Shown: positions 40,518 through 50,788 of the stretch, in pieces
Numbering within the stretch: position 1 is the first letter of the stretch
How the letters are laid out: every line of letters starts with the position of its first letter
Assembly: GCF_019049625.1 (NCBI RefSeq)
Contig: NZ_JAFMOY010000131.1
Span: 186,001 to 250,000 of the forward strand
Length of the DNA stretch: 64,000 nt
Direction of reading: 5' to 3'
Origin: Rahnella ecdela
GTDB taxonomy: Bacteria; Pseudomonadota; Gammaproteobacteria; Enterobacterales; Enterobacteriaceae
Made by a program: the position numbers and the translations under genes
Notes under the pieces: generated by a model
The model's database searches: none
The model's input: only the letters and a program-made list of their open reading frames with translations
Told to the model about the DNA's origin: nothing

Positions 40518-42278
40518 GCGGTTGAACCAGTTCAACCAGCGAAGAGGCCACGGATAGCGCGGGCCACCTTGCGATGTGACCAGTGCAATACGCTGCTGAA
40601 TCAATCCCAGCAGGCTCGGACGCTCTTCTTCAGCTTCTTCTTCGTTTGTGTAAATCAGTCCGGTCAGGATAGGCAGCGCGTCAGCTGCGTTATCAACTGC
40701 CCATAAGTGAAACTGGCCTTCGCGAACGGCGTCCAGAACCTGCGGATGCAGGCAAAGATTACGCACGTTGCTGGTTGGCAGAATGACCCCTTGCTTACCG
40801 GTCAAACCGCGACGCTGACAAACTTCGAAGAAACCTTCGATTTTCTCGTTTACGCCACCAATAGGTTGCACATTCCCAAACTGATCGACAGAGCCGGTGA
40901 CCGCAATTTGCTGGTTAATCGGCTGCATCGATAACGCACTGATCAGTGCGCAAAGTTCAGCGAGGGATGCGCTGTCGCCGTCCACTTCTCCGTAAGACTG
41001 CTCAAACACAATTGAAGCGGAGAAGGGCAGAGGCTGGTCGAGTTCTAACTCGGAAATCAAAAAGGCCTGCATAATCATCATGCCTTTCGCATGCAGATTA
41101 CCGCCTAATTCAGCTTTGCGTTCGACGTCGGTAAATTCGCCGTCGCCGGTGTGTACGACACAACTAATACGCGAAGGTTCACCTAAAGCGCGCGGATGAC
41201 CCGGATATTCCAGAACGGAAAGGCCGTTAATTTGTCCGACGACTTCACCTTCGGTCTCAATACGGATTTGCCCAAGTTCAATTTCATCCTGCATACGTTC
41301 CTGCAGGTAGCTTTCACGCCATGCGCGTGCATTAGCCGCCGCTTCAAGAGATTTGGCGCTGAGCAATTCATCTTCGTTGTAGAGCGCGGCTTCACTTAGC
41401 TGGGCATTTAACCAGACAGGGTCGAGTGTCAGGCTTCCCTGATCGGTGCTGTGACGAATGGCTATTTTCAGAAACTCTGGCCAGGCATCGGCAGCAAGGC
41501 GCGGGACCTCAAGCTCATCGGCCAGTGTGTTAACGTAACCACACCAGGTTTCCATGTCGCTTTCTTCGGTCAGCGGCAGATCGGCTTCGAATTCGCCATA
41601 AATAGCGGAATCCATCAGTTCCGGCTCCATATCGCTAAGGTCACCCAGTGACAGGCGATCGCCTACCAGGATCAGACGCAGGTCCAGCGGCATAGGAGGA
41701 ACGGTAACCGGCAAAGGTTTTGTCTCATCCGGGGATACCCAGTGATACTGGCCTTCAGTGATCATCTGCTTGAGGCGCAACCACATCAGTGGCTGAGCGA
41801 TGAGCGTGCGGATAGACAGCACTAAAACACCGCCATTAACCTGATGCACCAGACCCGGTTCAAGCTGTATTTGATCTTTAAACAGGCGAACGCAGCCAAA
41901 TAACTGTTCCGGCTCAATCCATTCGCGATACTGACAGGTAAAGCTGGCAGCGAATGTATCTTCGGCAGATTTGGCAGCCAGCAGCGTGACCTTGTTACCG
42001 TCAATATGGTAGCGGTTGCCAATAACTTCAGTCTGTTCCGGCAGCAGGCTACTGACCACGTCAGCAATACAAGACAGGTACTCGTGATTTTCCTGCGCCT
42101 TGAGCGTCATAAAACGCGGGCGGGAACGGGGATGACAAAACAGCGTTAAACCATTTTCCAGCCGGGGTTGAGTGCCTGCGAAATCGACAGGGGCTAACTG
42201 GGCAGCCGTTGCAAAAATTGCCTCGTAAGGCGCGGTATCGGGCAGTAAAAGCTGCCAGTCAAGTCGGTTATTGGTCAA
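40512..42278 (-). CDS. lonH: Lon-like protease LonH (YcbZ)
   Basis: LonH is a Lon-family protein with a C-terminal Lon serine-lysine protease domain and a degenerate N-terminal region. The 588 residues compare with 586 in E. coli. The catalytic dyad is Ser436 in VDGDSASLAEL and Lys479 in GVNEKIEGFF, spaced 43 residues as in Lon. No intact Walker A motif is visible in the N-terminal half. The start is TTG at 42278 (MTNNRLDWQLLLPDT aligns with E. coli MTITKLAWRDLVPDT), without a strong ribosome site, so low expression is likely. Confidence 0.9.
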   Translation of the reverse strand: MTNNRLDWQLLLPDTAPYEAIFATAAQLAPVDFAGTQPRLENGLTLFCHPRSRPRFMTLKAQENHEYLSCIADVVSSLLPEQTEVIGNRYHIDGNKVTLLAAKSAEDTFAASFTCQYREWIEPEQLFGCVRLFKDQIQLEPGLVHQVNGGVLVLSIRTLIAQPLMWLRLKQMITEGQYHWVSPDETKPLPVTVPPMPLDLRLILVGDRLSLGDLSDMEPELMDSAIYGEFEADLPLTEESDMETWCGYVNTLADELEVPRLAADAWPEFLKIAIRHSTDQGSLTLDPVWLNAQLSEAALYNEDELLSAKSLEAAANARAWRESYLQERMQDEIELGQIRIETEGEVVGQINGLSVLEYPGHPRALGEPSRISCVVHTGDGEFTDVERKAELGGNLHAKGMMIMQAFLISELELDQPLPFSASIVFEQSYGEVDGDSASLAELCALISALSMQPINQQIAVTGSVDQFGNVQPIGGVNEKIEGFFEVCQRRGLTGKQGVILPTSNVRNLCLHPQVLDAVREGQFHLWAVDNAADALPILTGLIYTNEEEAEEERPSLLGLIQQRIALVTSQGGPRYPWPLRWLNWFNRS

Positions 42279-42488
42279 TGTGTTAGCTGTTATCTATAAA
42301 AAGGGAAAGAGCGATTATACAAGAATAAATCCGGCTGCATACAATCAGAGTCGTAGCACTATTGGTCTTAGCGCACATTGCTGAACGGGTGCTTAAAAAA
42401 CAGGCGAAATAAGCGGGTTTATTTGGGGTGAAAATTGAATTAAAGCTGTTATGCTTATTAAAGTTACGTGGTCACCGAAGAGTTCACG

Positions 42489-42947
42489 ATGAAATATCAG
42501 CAACTGGAAAATCTCGAAAGCGGTTGGAAATGGAAGTATCTGGTGAAAAAACACCGGGAAGGTGAGCGGATCACTCGCCATTTGGAAAACAGCGCTGCTG
42601 AAGAATCTGTGAATCAACTTCTCCGGCTGGAAAACGAACCGGTTAAAGTAGCCGACTGGATTATTAATAATATGAATCCGTCGCTGGAAAATCGGTTGAA
42701 ACAAACGATCCGTGCCCGCCGTAAGCGTCACTTTAACGCAGAACATCAGCATACGCGTAAGAAGTCCATCGATTTGGAGTTTCTTGTCTGGCAGCGTCTG
42801 GCAGGATTGGCGCAAAGGCGCGGAGCAACACTGTCTGACACGATCATTCAGTTGCTTGAAGATGCGGAGCGTAAAGAGAAATACGCCAATCAGATGTCTT
42901 CACTCAAAGAAGATCTGGAACAGATCCTCGGTAGAAAAGAGGGCTGA
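42489..42947 (+). CDS. matP: Macrodomain Ter protein MatP
   Basis: MatP binds matS sites (GTGACRNYGTCAC) and organises the terminus macrodomain, displacing MukBEF there. The start at 42489 gives 152 residues ([21 protein letters not shown]), as in E. coli (150). The N-terminal four-helix region is followed by the ribbon-helix-helix DNA-binding part: [31 protein letters not shown], and a C-terminal coiled-coil. I found no canonical matS site in this window. Confidence 0.95.
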   Translation: MKYQQLENLESGWKWKYLVKKHREGERITRHLENSAAEESVNQLLRLENEPVKVADWIINNMNPSLENRLKQTIRARRKRHFNAEHQHTRKKSIDLEFLVWQRLAGLAQRRGATLSDTIIQLLEDAERKEKYANQMSSLKEDLEQILGRKEG

Positions 42948-43017
42948 GGCTCTCTTCTTCCTACTTAGTTTCGGCTTTTACGCTTTCTTCAGTCGTCATC
43001 AAAAAAGTAGAAGACAT

Positions 43018-43046
43018 AAAAAAACCCCGCCGAAGCGGGGTTTTTA
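43018..43046. terminator. Bidirectional terminator between matP and ompA
   Basis: AAAAACCCCGC pairs with GCGGGGTTTTT around a CGAA loop, with A/T runs on both sides, between convergent genes. Confidence 0.95.
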
Positions 43047-43075
43047 ATATCTGTAGCAAAAGCTAAAGAGTGTTA

Positions 43076-44152
43076 TTAAGCCTGTGGCTGAGTAACAGTA
43101 TCTTTGTAGCCTTTAACTTCGATTTCTACACGACGGTCTGGTGCCAGGCAGTCGATCAGAGCAGCACGGCCTTTAACGGAGTCACAGGTAGAACCGGTAA
43201 CTGGGTTAGATTTACCCTGGCCTTGTGCAGAGATTTTGTTAGCAGGGATACCTTTAGATACCAGGTAATCTACTACGCTCTGAGCACGTTGCTCAGACAG
43301 TTTCTGGTTGTATTGTTCTGAACCGATACGGTCGGTGTAACCCAGAACGATAACAGAACCGTCTTTAGGATCGATTGAGCTCAACTGGCTGTACAGCTGA
43401 TCCAGAGCCTGTTGGCCTTCTGGTTTCAGAGTCGCTTTGTTGAAGTTGAAGAGAACGTCAGATTTCAGAGTGAATTTCTTAGTCTCTACAACTGGAGCTG
43501 GAGCTGGTGCCGGAGCAACAACTGGAGCAGCTGCTTCATCTTGACCGAAACGGTAAGAAACACCTACAGACAGCATTGTGTTGTCAGGACGTGCACCAAC
43601 GGTAGCTGCGTCACCAATGTTGCTAACAAACTGGTAATCCAGACGGGTAGCCCAGTTTTTGGTCACTGCATATTCAACACCAACTGCTGCCAGTGGAGAA
43701 ACACCGGTGTCGTGATCGCTTACGCGGCCGTTAGCACCGTTGTTGAAGTTACCATTGGCATCTGCACGCCAGACCATACCACCCAGACGGGTGTAGATGT
43801 CCAGATCGTCAGTCAGTGGGTAGCTCAATTTAGCAGCCAGCTGAACGCCTTGTGCCTTGAACGCGCCATTGTTTACGCTGCCTTTGTAAGGCATACGGCC
43901 AAGCCAGTCATATCCCATTTCAAAGCCCAGGTATTGGTTCGCTTGGTAACCCAAGAACGCACCTGCACCCAGTTGACTTTCGTGGGTAGGGCCGTTGCCG
44001 ATACCGTTGTAAGCATTTGCGAAACCAGTGTCATGGTATTGGGACCAGCCCAATTTACCACCGGTATACCAGGTGTTATCTTTAGGGGCGGCTTGCGCTA
44101 CGGTAGCGAAACCTGCCAGTGCCACTGCTAATGCGATAGCTGTCTTTTTCAT
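43076..44152 (-). CDS. ompA: Outer membrane protein A
   Basis: OmpA is an abundant 8-stranded outer-membrane barrel with a periplasmic peptidoglycan-binding domain. The start at 44152 (preceded by ACGAGGCGCAAA) gives a 358-residue precursor with signal peptide [21 protein letters not shown]. The barrel covers about residues 22-195, then a Pro/Ala hinge ([12 protein letters not shown]) and the OmpA-like domain with [23 protein letters not shown], whose Asp and Arg bind diaminopimelate. Two Cys lie near the end ([21 protein letters not shown]). Loop insertions make it slightly longer than the E. coli protein. Confidence 0.98.
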   Translation of the reverse strand: MKKTAIALAVALAGFATVAQAAPKDNTWYTGGKLGWSQYHDTGFANAYNGIGNGPTHESQLGAGAFLGYQANQYLGFEMGYDWLGRMPYKGSVNNGAFKAQGVQLAAKLSYPLTDDLDIYTRLGGMVWRADANGNFNNGANGRVSDHDTGVSPLAAVGVEYAVTKNWATRLDYQFVSNIGDAATVGARPDNTMLSVGVSYRFGQDEAAAPVVAPAPAPAPVVETKKFTLKSDVLFNFNKATLKPEGQQALDQLYSQLSSIDPKDGSVIVLGYTDRIGSEQYNQKLSEQRAQSVVDYLVSKGIPANKISAQGQGKSNPVTGSTCDSVKGRAALIDCLAPDRRVEIEVKGYKDTVTQPQA

Positions 44153-44509
44153 TTTGCGCCTCGTTATCATCCAAATAGGCAATTGAGCTTTATGCTTTTT
44201 AAGCCCTTGGTTAAAATCCTTACGCCAAGATTATTGCTTCATTTCAGAACTTGCCACTTTACGTTGGCATTATTGAGCAACCTTGGCGTTGTAAAGTCTA
44301 CAACGTGGCGCGAAACTTACAAGCTTGATGTGTTAACACCGTGGAAAAAAAGGGAAAAACGTACACATTTCTTAACGGCTTTGACTAATTGCTGACAATT
44401 TGTGAAGGCAATCTACATTCAGGAAGCCCATTTTTACTGGGTTCTGAACCTTTCTCAGCACAAATCACTAAGTTCCGCATTATTTTCGTAGGAACATTCC
44501 TATTTTGAA
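44153..44509 (-). other. ompA leader and promoter region
   Basis: About 357 AT-rich bases between ompA and sulA, both read leftwards. In relatives ompA has a long structured 5' leader that stabilises its mRNA, so the 130 or so bases next to 44152 probably serve this. A 14-bp palindrome TAGGAACATTCCTA lies at 44489-44502, just after the sulA stop. I see no gene and no clear sulA terminator. Confidence 0.5.
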
Positions 44510-45016
44510 CTAATGGTATACGGAAGAGTGAATTTTTACTGTTGAGTGATGTCCACAAGCTGAATTCTGTTCATTTGTTGGCTTCATGATGAAGCCGTAA
44601 GCTCCCCCCTGACGCGCAGCAATTTGCAATCTTTCCCTCTCTGCATCATTCAAATCTGGCAACCATCCGAGCACGACACTGTAGTTACCCGTCTGTAAGG
44701 CTTTCTCCATTGCATCGACGGTGGACATCGCGGTTATCTGATTGACCTGAACCATTTTATCTACCGGTAAACCGGATTGTGATAACCAGTGGCGGCTCAG
44801 TTTTTGCTGAGGGGTCAGCCATAATAACCAGCGTGATTGCATGCCGAGATGTTGCAGCAGGGGGAGCAGTAACTGGGCAAAAGCGGGTTGGCTCGCACTA
44901 TAGACGAACTCAGTGATCAGACCATTATTCAAGGATGCAGACGTATTTACCTGTGCACGGGAAACGGGCAAAGCAAGCTGACTAAAATGATGATTTGTAT
45001 GGTGTTGAGTTCGCAT
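44510..45016 (-). CDS. sulA: SOS cell division inhibitor SulA
   Basis: SulA blocks FtsZ polymerisation during the SOS response and is degraded by Lon. The start at 45016 gives 168 residues (E. coli 169). Conserved blocks are LLLPLLQHLGMQSRWLLWLTPQQKLSR, TGNYSVVLGWLPDL and the C-terminal KIHSSVYH, the Lon-recognition tail. The frame is open upstream to 45244, but that part would cross the LexA box and is not conserved. Confidence 0.95.
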   Translation of the reverse strand: MRTQHHTNHHFSQLALPVSRAQVNTSASLNNGLITEFVYSASQPAFAQLLLPLLQHLGMQSRWLLWLTPQQKLSRHWLSQSGLPVDKMVQVNQITAMSTVDAMEKALQTGNYSVVLGWLPDLNDAERERLQIAARQGGAYGFIMKPTNEQNSACGHHSTVKIHSSVYH

Positions 45017-45036
45017 AGAGATGTACCCCAGTGAGT

Positions 45037-45056
45037 TACTGTATGAATGTACAGTA
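45037..45056 (-). promoter_or_regulatory. LexA (SOS) box of sulA
   Basis: TACTGTATGAATGTACAGTA matches the enterobacterial LexA consensus TACTGTATATATATACAGTA in both outer arms completely. It lies 20 bp before the sulA start and so overlaps its promoter. Confidence 0.95.
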
Positions 45057-45232
45057 CTCTGGCGATGGGCAAAGATCAACCCAATTTTTCCAAGACATCT
45101 CGCAAATTTTGAAGGCAATACCCTGCAACTGCATTTTATGTTTGTTGCTACACACGACATTGCGTATTTTGCATTTAGCGGTTCTGGTAACTCAAACTGG
45201 ATGTAAGGAATGAATGTGAAAAGGATAACGCA

Positions 45233-45865
45233 ATGATAAATCAATCAAAAAAAAGAGTGCTTGAATGTCTGGAACTCTTTGCCTCACTAGGCAATATACG
45301 CTCGCGCACGCAATTTGGCGGGTTCAGTTTATCAGCTGACAGCGCCATGTTCGGTCTGGTTTCTGACGGGGAATTATACCTGCGGGCGAATGATGACAAT
45401 GAAGCTCACTTTTGCCGGAAAAAAATGGAGCGGCTGATTTACCGCAAGCGGGGGATGGATGTGCATTTACGATATTTCAAAGTCAGTCATGACCAATGGA
45501 GTGATCCTCAGATACTCCTGAGGCTGGCTAAAGTTGCGTTAAAAGGCATGCGACGTGAAATTGAATCTAAGAAAAATAGTGAAGCCCTGCGATTGAAAGA
45601 CTTGCCTAATCTCACGCTGGCACTTGAGCGGATGCTCTGGCAGGTGGGGATTGAAAATTCGGGTGACCTTCGGATGCAGGGGGCGCGCAAGGCATACCTG
45701 AAATTGTGCGCAGTAAAAAAAAAGAATTTGGGCATTCACTTACTGATGGCGCTGGAAGGGGCAATACTGGGTTTTCATGAAGCCGCCTTGCCGATGGCGT
45801 CCAGAGAGTTATTAACTCAATGGTTCAACCATCAGCAAGACCAATATCCCCTGACGATGCACTAA
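45233..45865 (+). CDS. sxy: Competence/CRP-S regulator Sxy (TfoX)
   Basis: Sxy works with CRP at CRP-S promoters to switch on DNA-uptake genes. The 210-residue protein has the TfoX N-terminal domain (FGGFSLSADSAMFGLVSDGELYLRAN) and C-terminal domain (LKDLPNLTLALERMLWQVGI, then GARKAYLKLCA). AAGGAT lies 8 bases before the ATG. It is divergent from sulA over 216 bp. The AT-rich leader may hold control elements, but I could not define a CRP-S site. Confidence 0.9.
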   Translation: MINQSKKRVLECLELFASLGNIRSRTQFGGFSLSADSAMFGLVSDGELYLRANDDNEAHFCRKKMERLIYRKRGMDVHLRYFKVSHDQWSDPQILLRLAKVALKGMRREIESKKNSEALRLKDLPNLTLALERMLWQVGIENSGDLRMQGARKAYLKLCAVKKKNLGIHLLMALEGAILGFHEAALPMASRELLTQWFNHQQDQYPLTMH

Positions 45866-45892
45866 GCCGCAACGCATAACGGCTCAGAGTTG

Positions 45893-48034
45893 TCAGGAAC
45901 TTTGAACGGGCAGAATTTTACTATTAAGGCTGGTGAGTTCAGGTAAATGAGCCACCAGTAATCCAATTTGCTGCAATACCAGCTGTTCTTTACTGTCCGA
46001 ATCTGTGGTTCTTAACTGAATACGGGTGGTCAGATTTTCAAGAGCTTGCTGAATACGATCCGCTTCAGAAGGCAGATGGTGCAGAGCTCCGTCCACGCAA
46101 CAGACGGCGTCATCCAGCAAACGCAGGGTTTCAGCATCTTTGAGTTTTTCACGATGTGCGCCCAGCGCAGAGATATAGCTTAGCATCGTATGATTCAGGC
46201 ACAGCAGCCGGAATGCTGCATCCAGAGTGGCTGTATCGTTATTCTTCTCAGAACTCATGTTGGACACGACGGACGCCAACTCCGCATCGCAGTTATGTGC
46301 ATCACGGCGCGCCAGACGGTAATCGAGACTGTTGTCTTTTCCCTGATGGTATTGCACCAAAATAGCGTCAAGGTAACGACAGTTCGCATCGAAGGTTTTG
46401 CTGACGACGTGTTCGATTTGCCTGAATTTCCAGTCTGGCCAGATAAAAGTCACCGCAGCCCAGGCAATACCACAACCAATCAGCGTATCGATGATGCGGG
46501 GAATGGCGATTTCAAAACCTTCGCCCAGTAAGTTAAAGCACAACAACACCAGCAGGGTGATGAACATCGTCGCCTGTGCGTACTGCACCGTGCGAAAGGC
46601 AAAGAACAATAAACCGCTGATAACGATCAGGATCATTTGCCCGTCAATTGAAGGCACGAAATACAGTATCGGAATACCCAGCGCGATACCGGCAAGTGTG
46701 CCGACAATCCTCAGTGCCAGACGGCGGCGTGTAGCGCTGTAGTTGGGCTGACAGACGAATAAACTGGTGAGCAATATCCAGTAGCCATGATCCAGACCAC
46801 TGACCTGGATAAATACGTAGCCGACAAACAACACGACAGACATTCGCACCGCGTGACGCAATAAGACTGACTGCGGCGTGAAATGGCGAGATATACGCAG
46901 CCAGATATCATCAAGTCCGGTCAGGCGGTCTTCGGCGAAGGTGTTTTTGCCGGTTTCATTATTTTCAGGCAGTGACTGCTCGGATTCAATATTTGCCAGT
47001 TGTGCATCAATAGCGTGCAGATTGCGTAAAAGATGGCGCAGTGCCTGCAACATATCCCGATGCTCGCCCTGAGATTCCAGGCGTTTCAGCGCTTCTTCCA
47101 GCCGGGCAAACGCGCGCTCGAACTGGCTGTTATGCTGATATTTTTGCCGATAAAGAATGCATTGTGACAGCTGCAGACAGGCCCGCGCCTGCATACTCAT
47201 TAACCGCTGGAAGCGGAATAAGATGTCGCTGTGATGGAATTGTTCACTCAGCCTGAGGTATTTCACGTGCGATGAACTGGCGCGTTCATGAATATCCTGC
47301 ACCACGAAATAATAATGCAACGTCCGGCGGGTACCTTTCTGTCCCCGGTCGCCTTTCAGACGGGTTTGCAGCGTATTTTTAGTCTGATTTAGCGTGGACA
47401 CCAGCTGTCCGTTGGCCATCGCCAGCTCAACCAGTTGCTGATTATTGTCTTCCTGATCGGGGTCAAACAGCGTCGCTTTGGCTTCCAGATACGCTGCGAG
47501 TTGCGTAAAGCAACGCGAAATCTGATCCTGCAACGGCCGGATAGGAAAGATAATATGGCCGGCCAGCGTCAGCAGGTTATACCAGATAGCACCGGCCAGC
47601 AGGATCAGCGGTTGCTGATACCAGATGTGGTACATGCTGGTACCCAGCATGGTATAGATGGCAATCAGTAACGCGCCAAAAGCAATGGTGGCATAACGCT
47701 GGCCTAGTGCGCCGAGAAGGATAAACCCGCATGTGGAGAGCATCAGACCTGGCGCAAATAGCCACGGATACGGGAAAAGTAATTCGATTGATGCGGAAGC
47801 GATGAAAAAGCACACCAGTGTGATCAGCAGATTTCGCAGCCTCCCCGCCAGACGATCGTCAAGGTCAGCCAGTGCGGCAGCAACAACACCGAGCGTCAGG
47901 GGAATGGTCAGCGTAATTTGACCCAACCACCACGGAACGGCCGCCGCGCCTGTCAGAGCAATGAAAATCCTGATGTGATAAAGAACATTGCTGTTATAGG
48001 CATATCGCCTTAAACCCGGTGCAATCGAAAGCAC
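45893..48034 (-). CDS. yccS: YccS, FUSC-family inner membrane protein
   Basis: YccS belongs to the FUSC/aromatic-acid-efflux-like family; its cargo is unknown. The 713 residues show a duplicated architecture: about six N-terminal helices (20-155), a cytoplasmic helical region, a second set of helices (about 395-520), and a C-terminal soluble part. The conserved HFTPQSVLLRHAVRMS lies before the second set. The start is GTG at 48034 (MLSIAPGLRRYAYNS, compare E. coli MLSPLLKRYTWNS). It is convergent with sxy. Confidence 0.92.
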   Translation of the reverse strand: MLSIAPGLRRYAYNSNVLYHIRIFIALTGAAAVPWWLGQITLTIPLTLGVVAAALADLDDRLAGRLRNLLITLVCFFIASASIELLFPYPWLFAPGLMLSTCGFILLGALGQRYATIAFGALLIAIYTMLGTSMYHIWYQQPLILLAGAIWYNLLTLAGHIIFPIRPLQDQISRCFTQLAAYLEAKATLFDPDQEDNNQQLVELAMANGQLVSTLNQTKNTLQTRLKGDRGQKGTRRTLHYYFVVQDIHERASSSHVKYLRLSEQFHHSDILFRFQRLMSMQARACLQLSQCILYRQKYQHNSQFERAFARLEEALKRLESQGEHRDMLQALRHLLRNLHAIDAQLANIESEQSLPENNETGKNTFAEDRLTGLDDIWLRISRHFTPQSVLLRHAVRMSVVLFVGYVFIQVSGLDHGYWILLTSLFVCQPNYSATRRRLALRIVGTLAGIALGIPILYFVPSIDGQMILIVISGLLFFAFRTVQYAQATMFITLLVLLCFNLLGEGFEIAIPRIIDTLIGCGIAWAAVTFIWPDWKFRQIEHVVSKTFDANCRYLDAILVQYHQGKDNSLDYRLARRDAHNCDAELASVVSNMSSEKNNDTATLDAAFRLLCLNHTMLSYISALGAHREKLKDAETLRLLDDAVCCVDGALHHLPSEADRIQQALENLTTRIQLRTTDSDSKEQLVLQQIGLLVAHLPELTSLNSKILPVQSS

Positions 48035-48071
48035 TAAAAAACCCCACGTAAAAAATCAAAAATGATAAAAA

Positions 48072-48533
48072 TCAGCGAATGCGTCCATCTTTCATCAGAC
48101 GGCTGGCATTCGCTTCACGAACTTGTCTGGCGAGTTCGACAGAAACGACCCTGCGCCCGACCGGCCAAAGTGCGATCACGGCGATTTTAAAATTCGCGAT
48201 GCCCACCGGGATGCCGATAATACTGATACATTGAGCGATGCCCGCCATGATGTGCGACAAGCATAACCACCAGCCGAAGAAAATAAACCAGAATATATTC
48301 AACAGAGTACCACCGCCGGACATCAGCGCATTGCGTTTTTCAGGATACAATTCATCAACGTGAACAGCCTCGTTGCCAAATGGCATCAAAGACAGACGGG
48401 TGATTTCCCAGCAAGAGCGGGTCAGGGGCAGGGTAAAGATCAGTACGATGCTCACCAGTGTGGCAAACAGCCAGGCGAGAGTGGTAAAAAAACCACCTAA
48501 AACAAAGTTGAGAATATTAAGAACTGTGCGCAT
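48072..48533 (-). CDS. yccF: YccF, inner membrane protein (DUF307)
   Basis: YccF is a small inner-membrane protein of unknown function, 153 residues here (148 in E. coli). Two copies of the YccF domain are recognisable, with NFVLGGFFTTLAWLFATLVSIVLIFTLP and NIFWFIFFGWWLCLSHIMAGIAQCISIIGIPVG. The gene lies 37 bp upstream of yccS on the same strand, and is probably cotranscribed with it. It is divergent from helD. Confidence 0.93.
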   Translation of the reverse strand: MRTVLNILNFVLGGFFTTLAWLFATLVSIVLIFTLPLTRSCWEITRLSLMPFGNEAVHVDELYPEKRNALMSGGGTLLNIFWFIFFGWWLCLSHIMAGIAQCISIIGIPVGIANFKIAVIALWPVGRRVVSVELARQVREANASRLMKDGRIR

Positions 48534-48727
48534 GTCTGCTCTTCCCGAAGATATTAAAAGTTAAATGATTTCATGTTTCGCTGAAAGAAACATACTTCTT
48601 ATTCTACTCTGTTTTGGAACGTGGATCGCCTGCACGTATCAAAGGTAAACTCTTAAATACACTTGCATGTAAAATAATAAACATTACCTTTCCGTCAGGA
48701 ATTTTAGAGAAAACACGGTGTGATGAT

Positions 48728-50782
48728 ATGGAATTGAAGTCGACCTCATTCGGAAAACATCTGGCGCAGCATCCGTATAACCGGGTGCGTCTGCTTAATG
48801 CGGGCGTGGAAGTCAGTGGCGATAAACATCACTACCTGATCCCTTTCAATCAGCTTATCCAGATCCGCTGTAAGCGCGGCATCGTCTGGGGCGAACTGGA
48901 ATTTGAGTTGCCTGAACAGAAAGTCGTACGGCTTCACGGCACCGAATGGCAGGAAACTCAGCGGTTTTATCAGTACCTCCTCAATATCTGGCAGACCTGG
49001 AGTCAGGAAATGAGCGGGGTAAGTGCCAGTGTCTTGCATGGACAAATCGAAAAAATCACTCAGATTGAGCAGCAGGATAAATGGTTCAAACGGGCCGATT
49101 TAGCCGATGTACAAAAAGATATTCAGGAAGCTTTTTCTGCGGTGCCGGTGCCTGTCGAACGTCTCAATGATTTTGACAATTGCCGTGACGATTACCGGAC
49201 CTGCCTGCGCTGGCTGGAACAGGGTAAACGCAGCGTGACGCAGCGTAATCTGGCCTGGACCGAGCGGGTCATTGCGGACAATCGTGATTTTTTTGATACC
49301 GTCGAGGTGTCGCCGCTTAACGAGAGCCAGTGTCGCGCCGTGGTTAACGGTGAGGATTCAGTTCTGGTGCTGGCTGGTGCAGGCAGCGGTAAAACCTCCG
49401 TGCTGGTGGCCCGTGCAGGCTGGTTGTTACGTCGCCAGGAGGCGCTTCCTGAGCAAATTCTTTTGCTGGCCTTCGGACGTCAGGCTGCGGATGAAATGAA
49501 TACCCGCATCAAAGAACGGCTGCACACGGACGGAATTAAAGCCAAAACCTTCCATGCGCTGGCGTTACAAATTATTCAGGAAGGCAGCAAGAAAGCGCCG
49601 AAGATAAGCAAACTTGAAACGGATGCTAAAGCGCGTCGCAGTCTGCTGATCAAAACCTGGCAGCAGCAGTGTGCGGAGAAAAAAGTACAGGCCAGCGGCT
49701 GGCGGCAGTGGATGACCGACGAGCTGGAATGGACGGTGCCTGAAGGTGATTACTGGAAAAACAAATCGCTGGCAGAAAGACTGGGCAGCCGCCTCGAACG
49801 CTGGCTCAGCCTGATGCGTATGCACGGCGGCAGTCAGGCAGAAATGATTGAAAGCGCGCCGGAAGAAGTCCGAGATCTGTTCACTAAGCGCATTCGTCTG
49901 ATGGCTCCTTTGATGAAAGCCTGGAAAACAGCGCTTAAAGATGAAGGCGCAGTGGATTTCTCCGGGCTTATCCATCAGGCGGTCAATATTCTGGAAAAAG
50001 GGCGTTTCGTCAGCCCGTGGAAGCATATTCTGGTTGATGAATTTCAGGACATCTCGCCACAGCGCGCGCTATTGCTCTCGGCATTACGCAAGCTCAACAA
50101 ACACACCAGTTTATATGCCGTGGGGGATGACTGGCAGGCAATTTACCGCTTCAGCGGGGCAGAACTTTCGCTGACCACCGCTTTTGCCACAAACTTTGGC
50201 GAAGGGGCGCAATGCGAACTGGATACTACTTACCGGTTCAACGATCGTATCGGTGAGATTGCCAATAAGTTTGTCCAGCAAAACCCTTATCAGCTGAAAA
50301 AACCGCTGAACAGTCTGACCAAAGGCAATAAGAAGAACGTCGTTATCCTGCCTGAGGATCAGATGGAAAAACTGCTGGATAAGCTCAGCGGATATGTCAC
50401 TGCCGACGAAAGAATCCTGGTGCTGGCGCGTTATCACCATCTGCGACCGCAAATTCTGGAAAAAGCCGCGACGCGCTGGCCAAAACTTAATCTGGAATTC
50501 ATGACGATTCATGCCAGTAAGGGACAGCAGGCAGAATACGTGATTATCGTCGGGCTGCATGAAGGGAACGATGGCTTCCCGGCTGCTGCACGGGAATCGC
50601 TTTTGGAAGAAGTTCTGCTTCCCGAACCGGAAGATTTTATGGATGCTGAAGAGCGGCGTTTATTGTATGTGGCTATGACGCGGGCGAAGCATCAGGTCTG
50701 GCTGATGCAGGATAAACAGCGTCCGTCAGTATTTGTGGAACAGCTGGAAAACATCGGCGTTCCGGCGCAGCGTAAACCCTGA
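48728..50782 (+). CDS. helD: DNA helicase IV
   Basis: HelD (helicase IV) is a UvrD-like superfamily 1 helicase with 3'-5' polarity. The start at 48728 gives 684 residues, the E. coli length, beginning MELKSTSFGKHLAQHPYNRVRLLN; the frame is open from 48614 but not conserved there. After an N-terminal accessory domain come Walker A VLAGAGSGKTSVLVARA (about 211-227), DEXX box ILVDEFQDISPQRA, YAVGDDWQAIYRFSG, TTYRFNDRIGE, FMTIHASKGQQAEYV and RLLYVAMTRAKHQV. Confidence 0.96.
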   Translation: MELKSTSFGKHLAQHPYNRVRLLNAGVEVSGDKHHYLIPFNQLIQIRCKRGIVWGELEFELPEQKVVRLHGTEWQETQRFYQYLLNIWQTWSQEMSGVSASVLHGQIEKITQIEQQDKWFKRADLADVQKDIQEAFSAVPVPVERLNDFDNCRDDYRTCLRWLEQGKRSVTQRNLAWTERVIADNRDFFDTVEVSPLNESQCRAVVNGEDSVLVLAGAGSGKTSVLVARAGWLLRRQEALPEQILLLAFGRQAADEMNTRIKERLHTDGIKAKTFHALALQIIQEGSKKAPKISKLETDAKARRSLLIKTWQQQCAEKKVQASGWRQWMTDELEWTVPEGDYWKNKSLAERLGSRLERWLSLMRMHGGSQAEMIESAPEEVRDLFTKRIRLMAPLMKAWKTALKDEGAVDFSGLIHQAVNILEKGRFVSPWKHILVDEFQDISPQRALLLSALRKLNKHTSLYAVGDDWQAIYRFSGAELSLTTAFATNFGEGAQCELDTTYRFNDRIGEIANKFVQQNPYQLKKPLNSLTKGNKKNVVILPEDQMEKLLDKLSGYVTADERILVLARYHHLRPQILEKAATRWPKLNLEFMTIHASKGQQAEYVIIVGLHEGNDGFPAAARESLLEEVLLPEPEDFMDAEERRLLYVAMTRAKHQVWLMQDKQRPSVFVEQLENIGVPAQRKP

Positions 50783-50788
50783 AGTGAT

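Noticed and set aside
45866-45892. Hairpin AGCCG/CGGCT between sxy and yccS
   Set aside because: Only five base pairs with a 10-nt loop and no T-run, so not supportable as a terminator.
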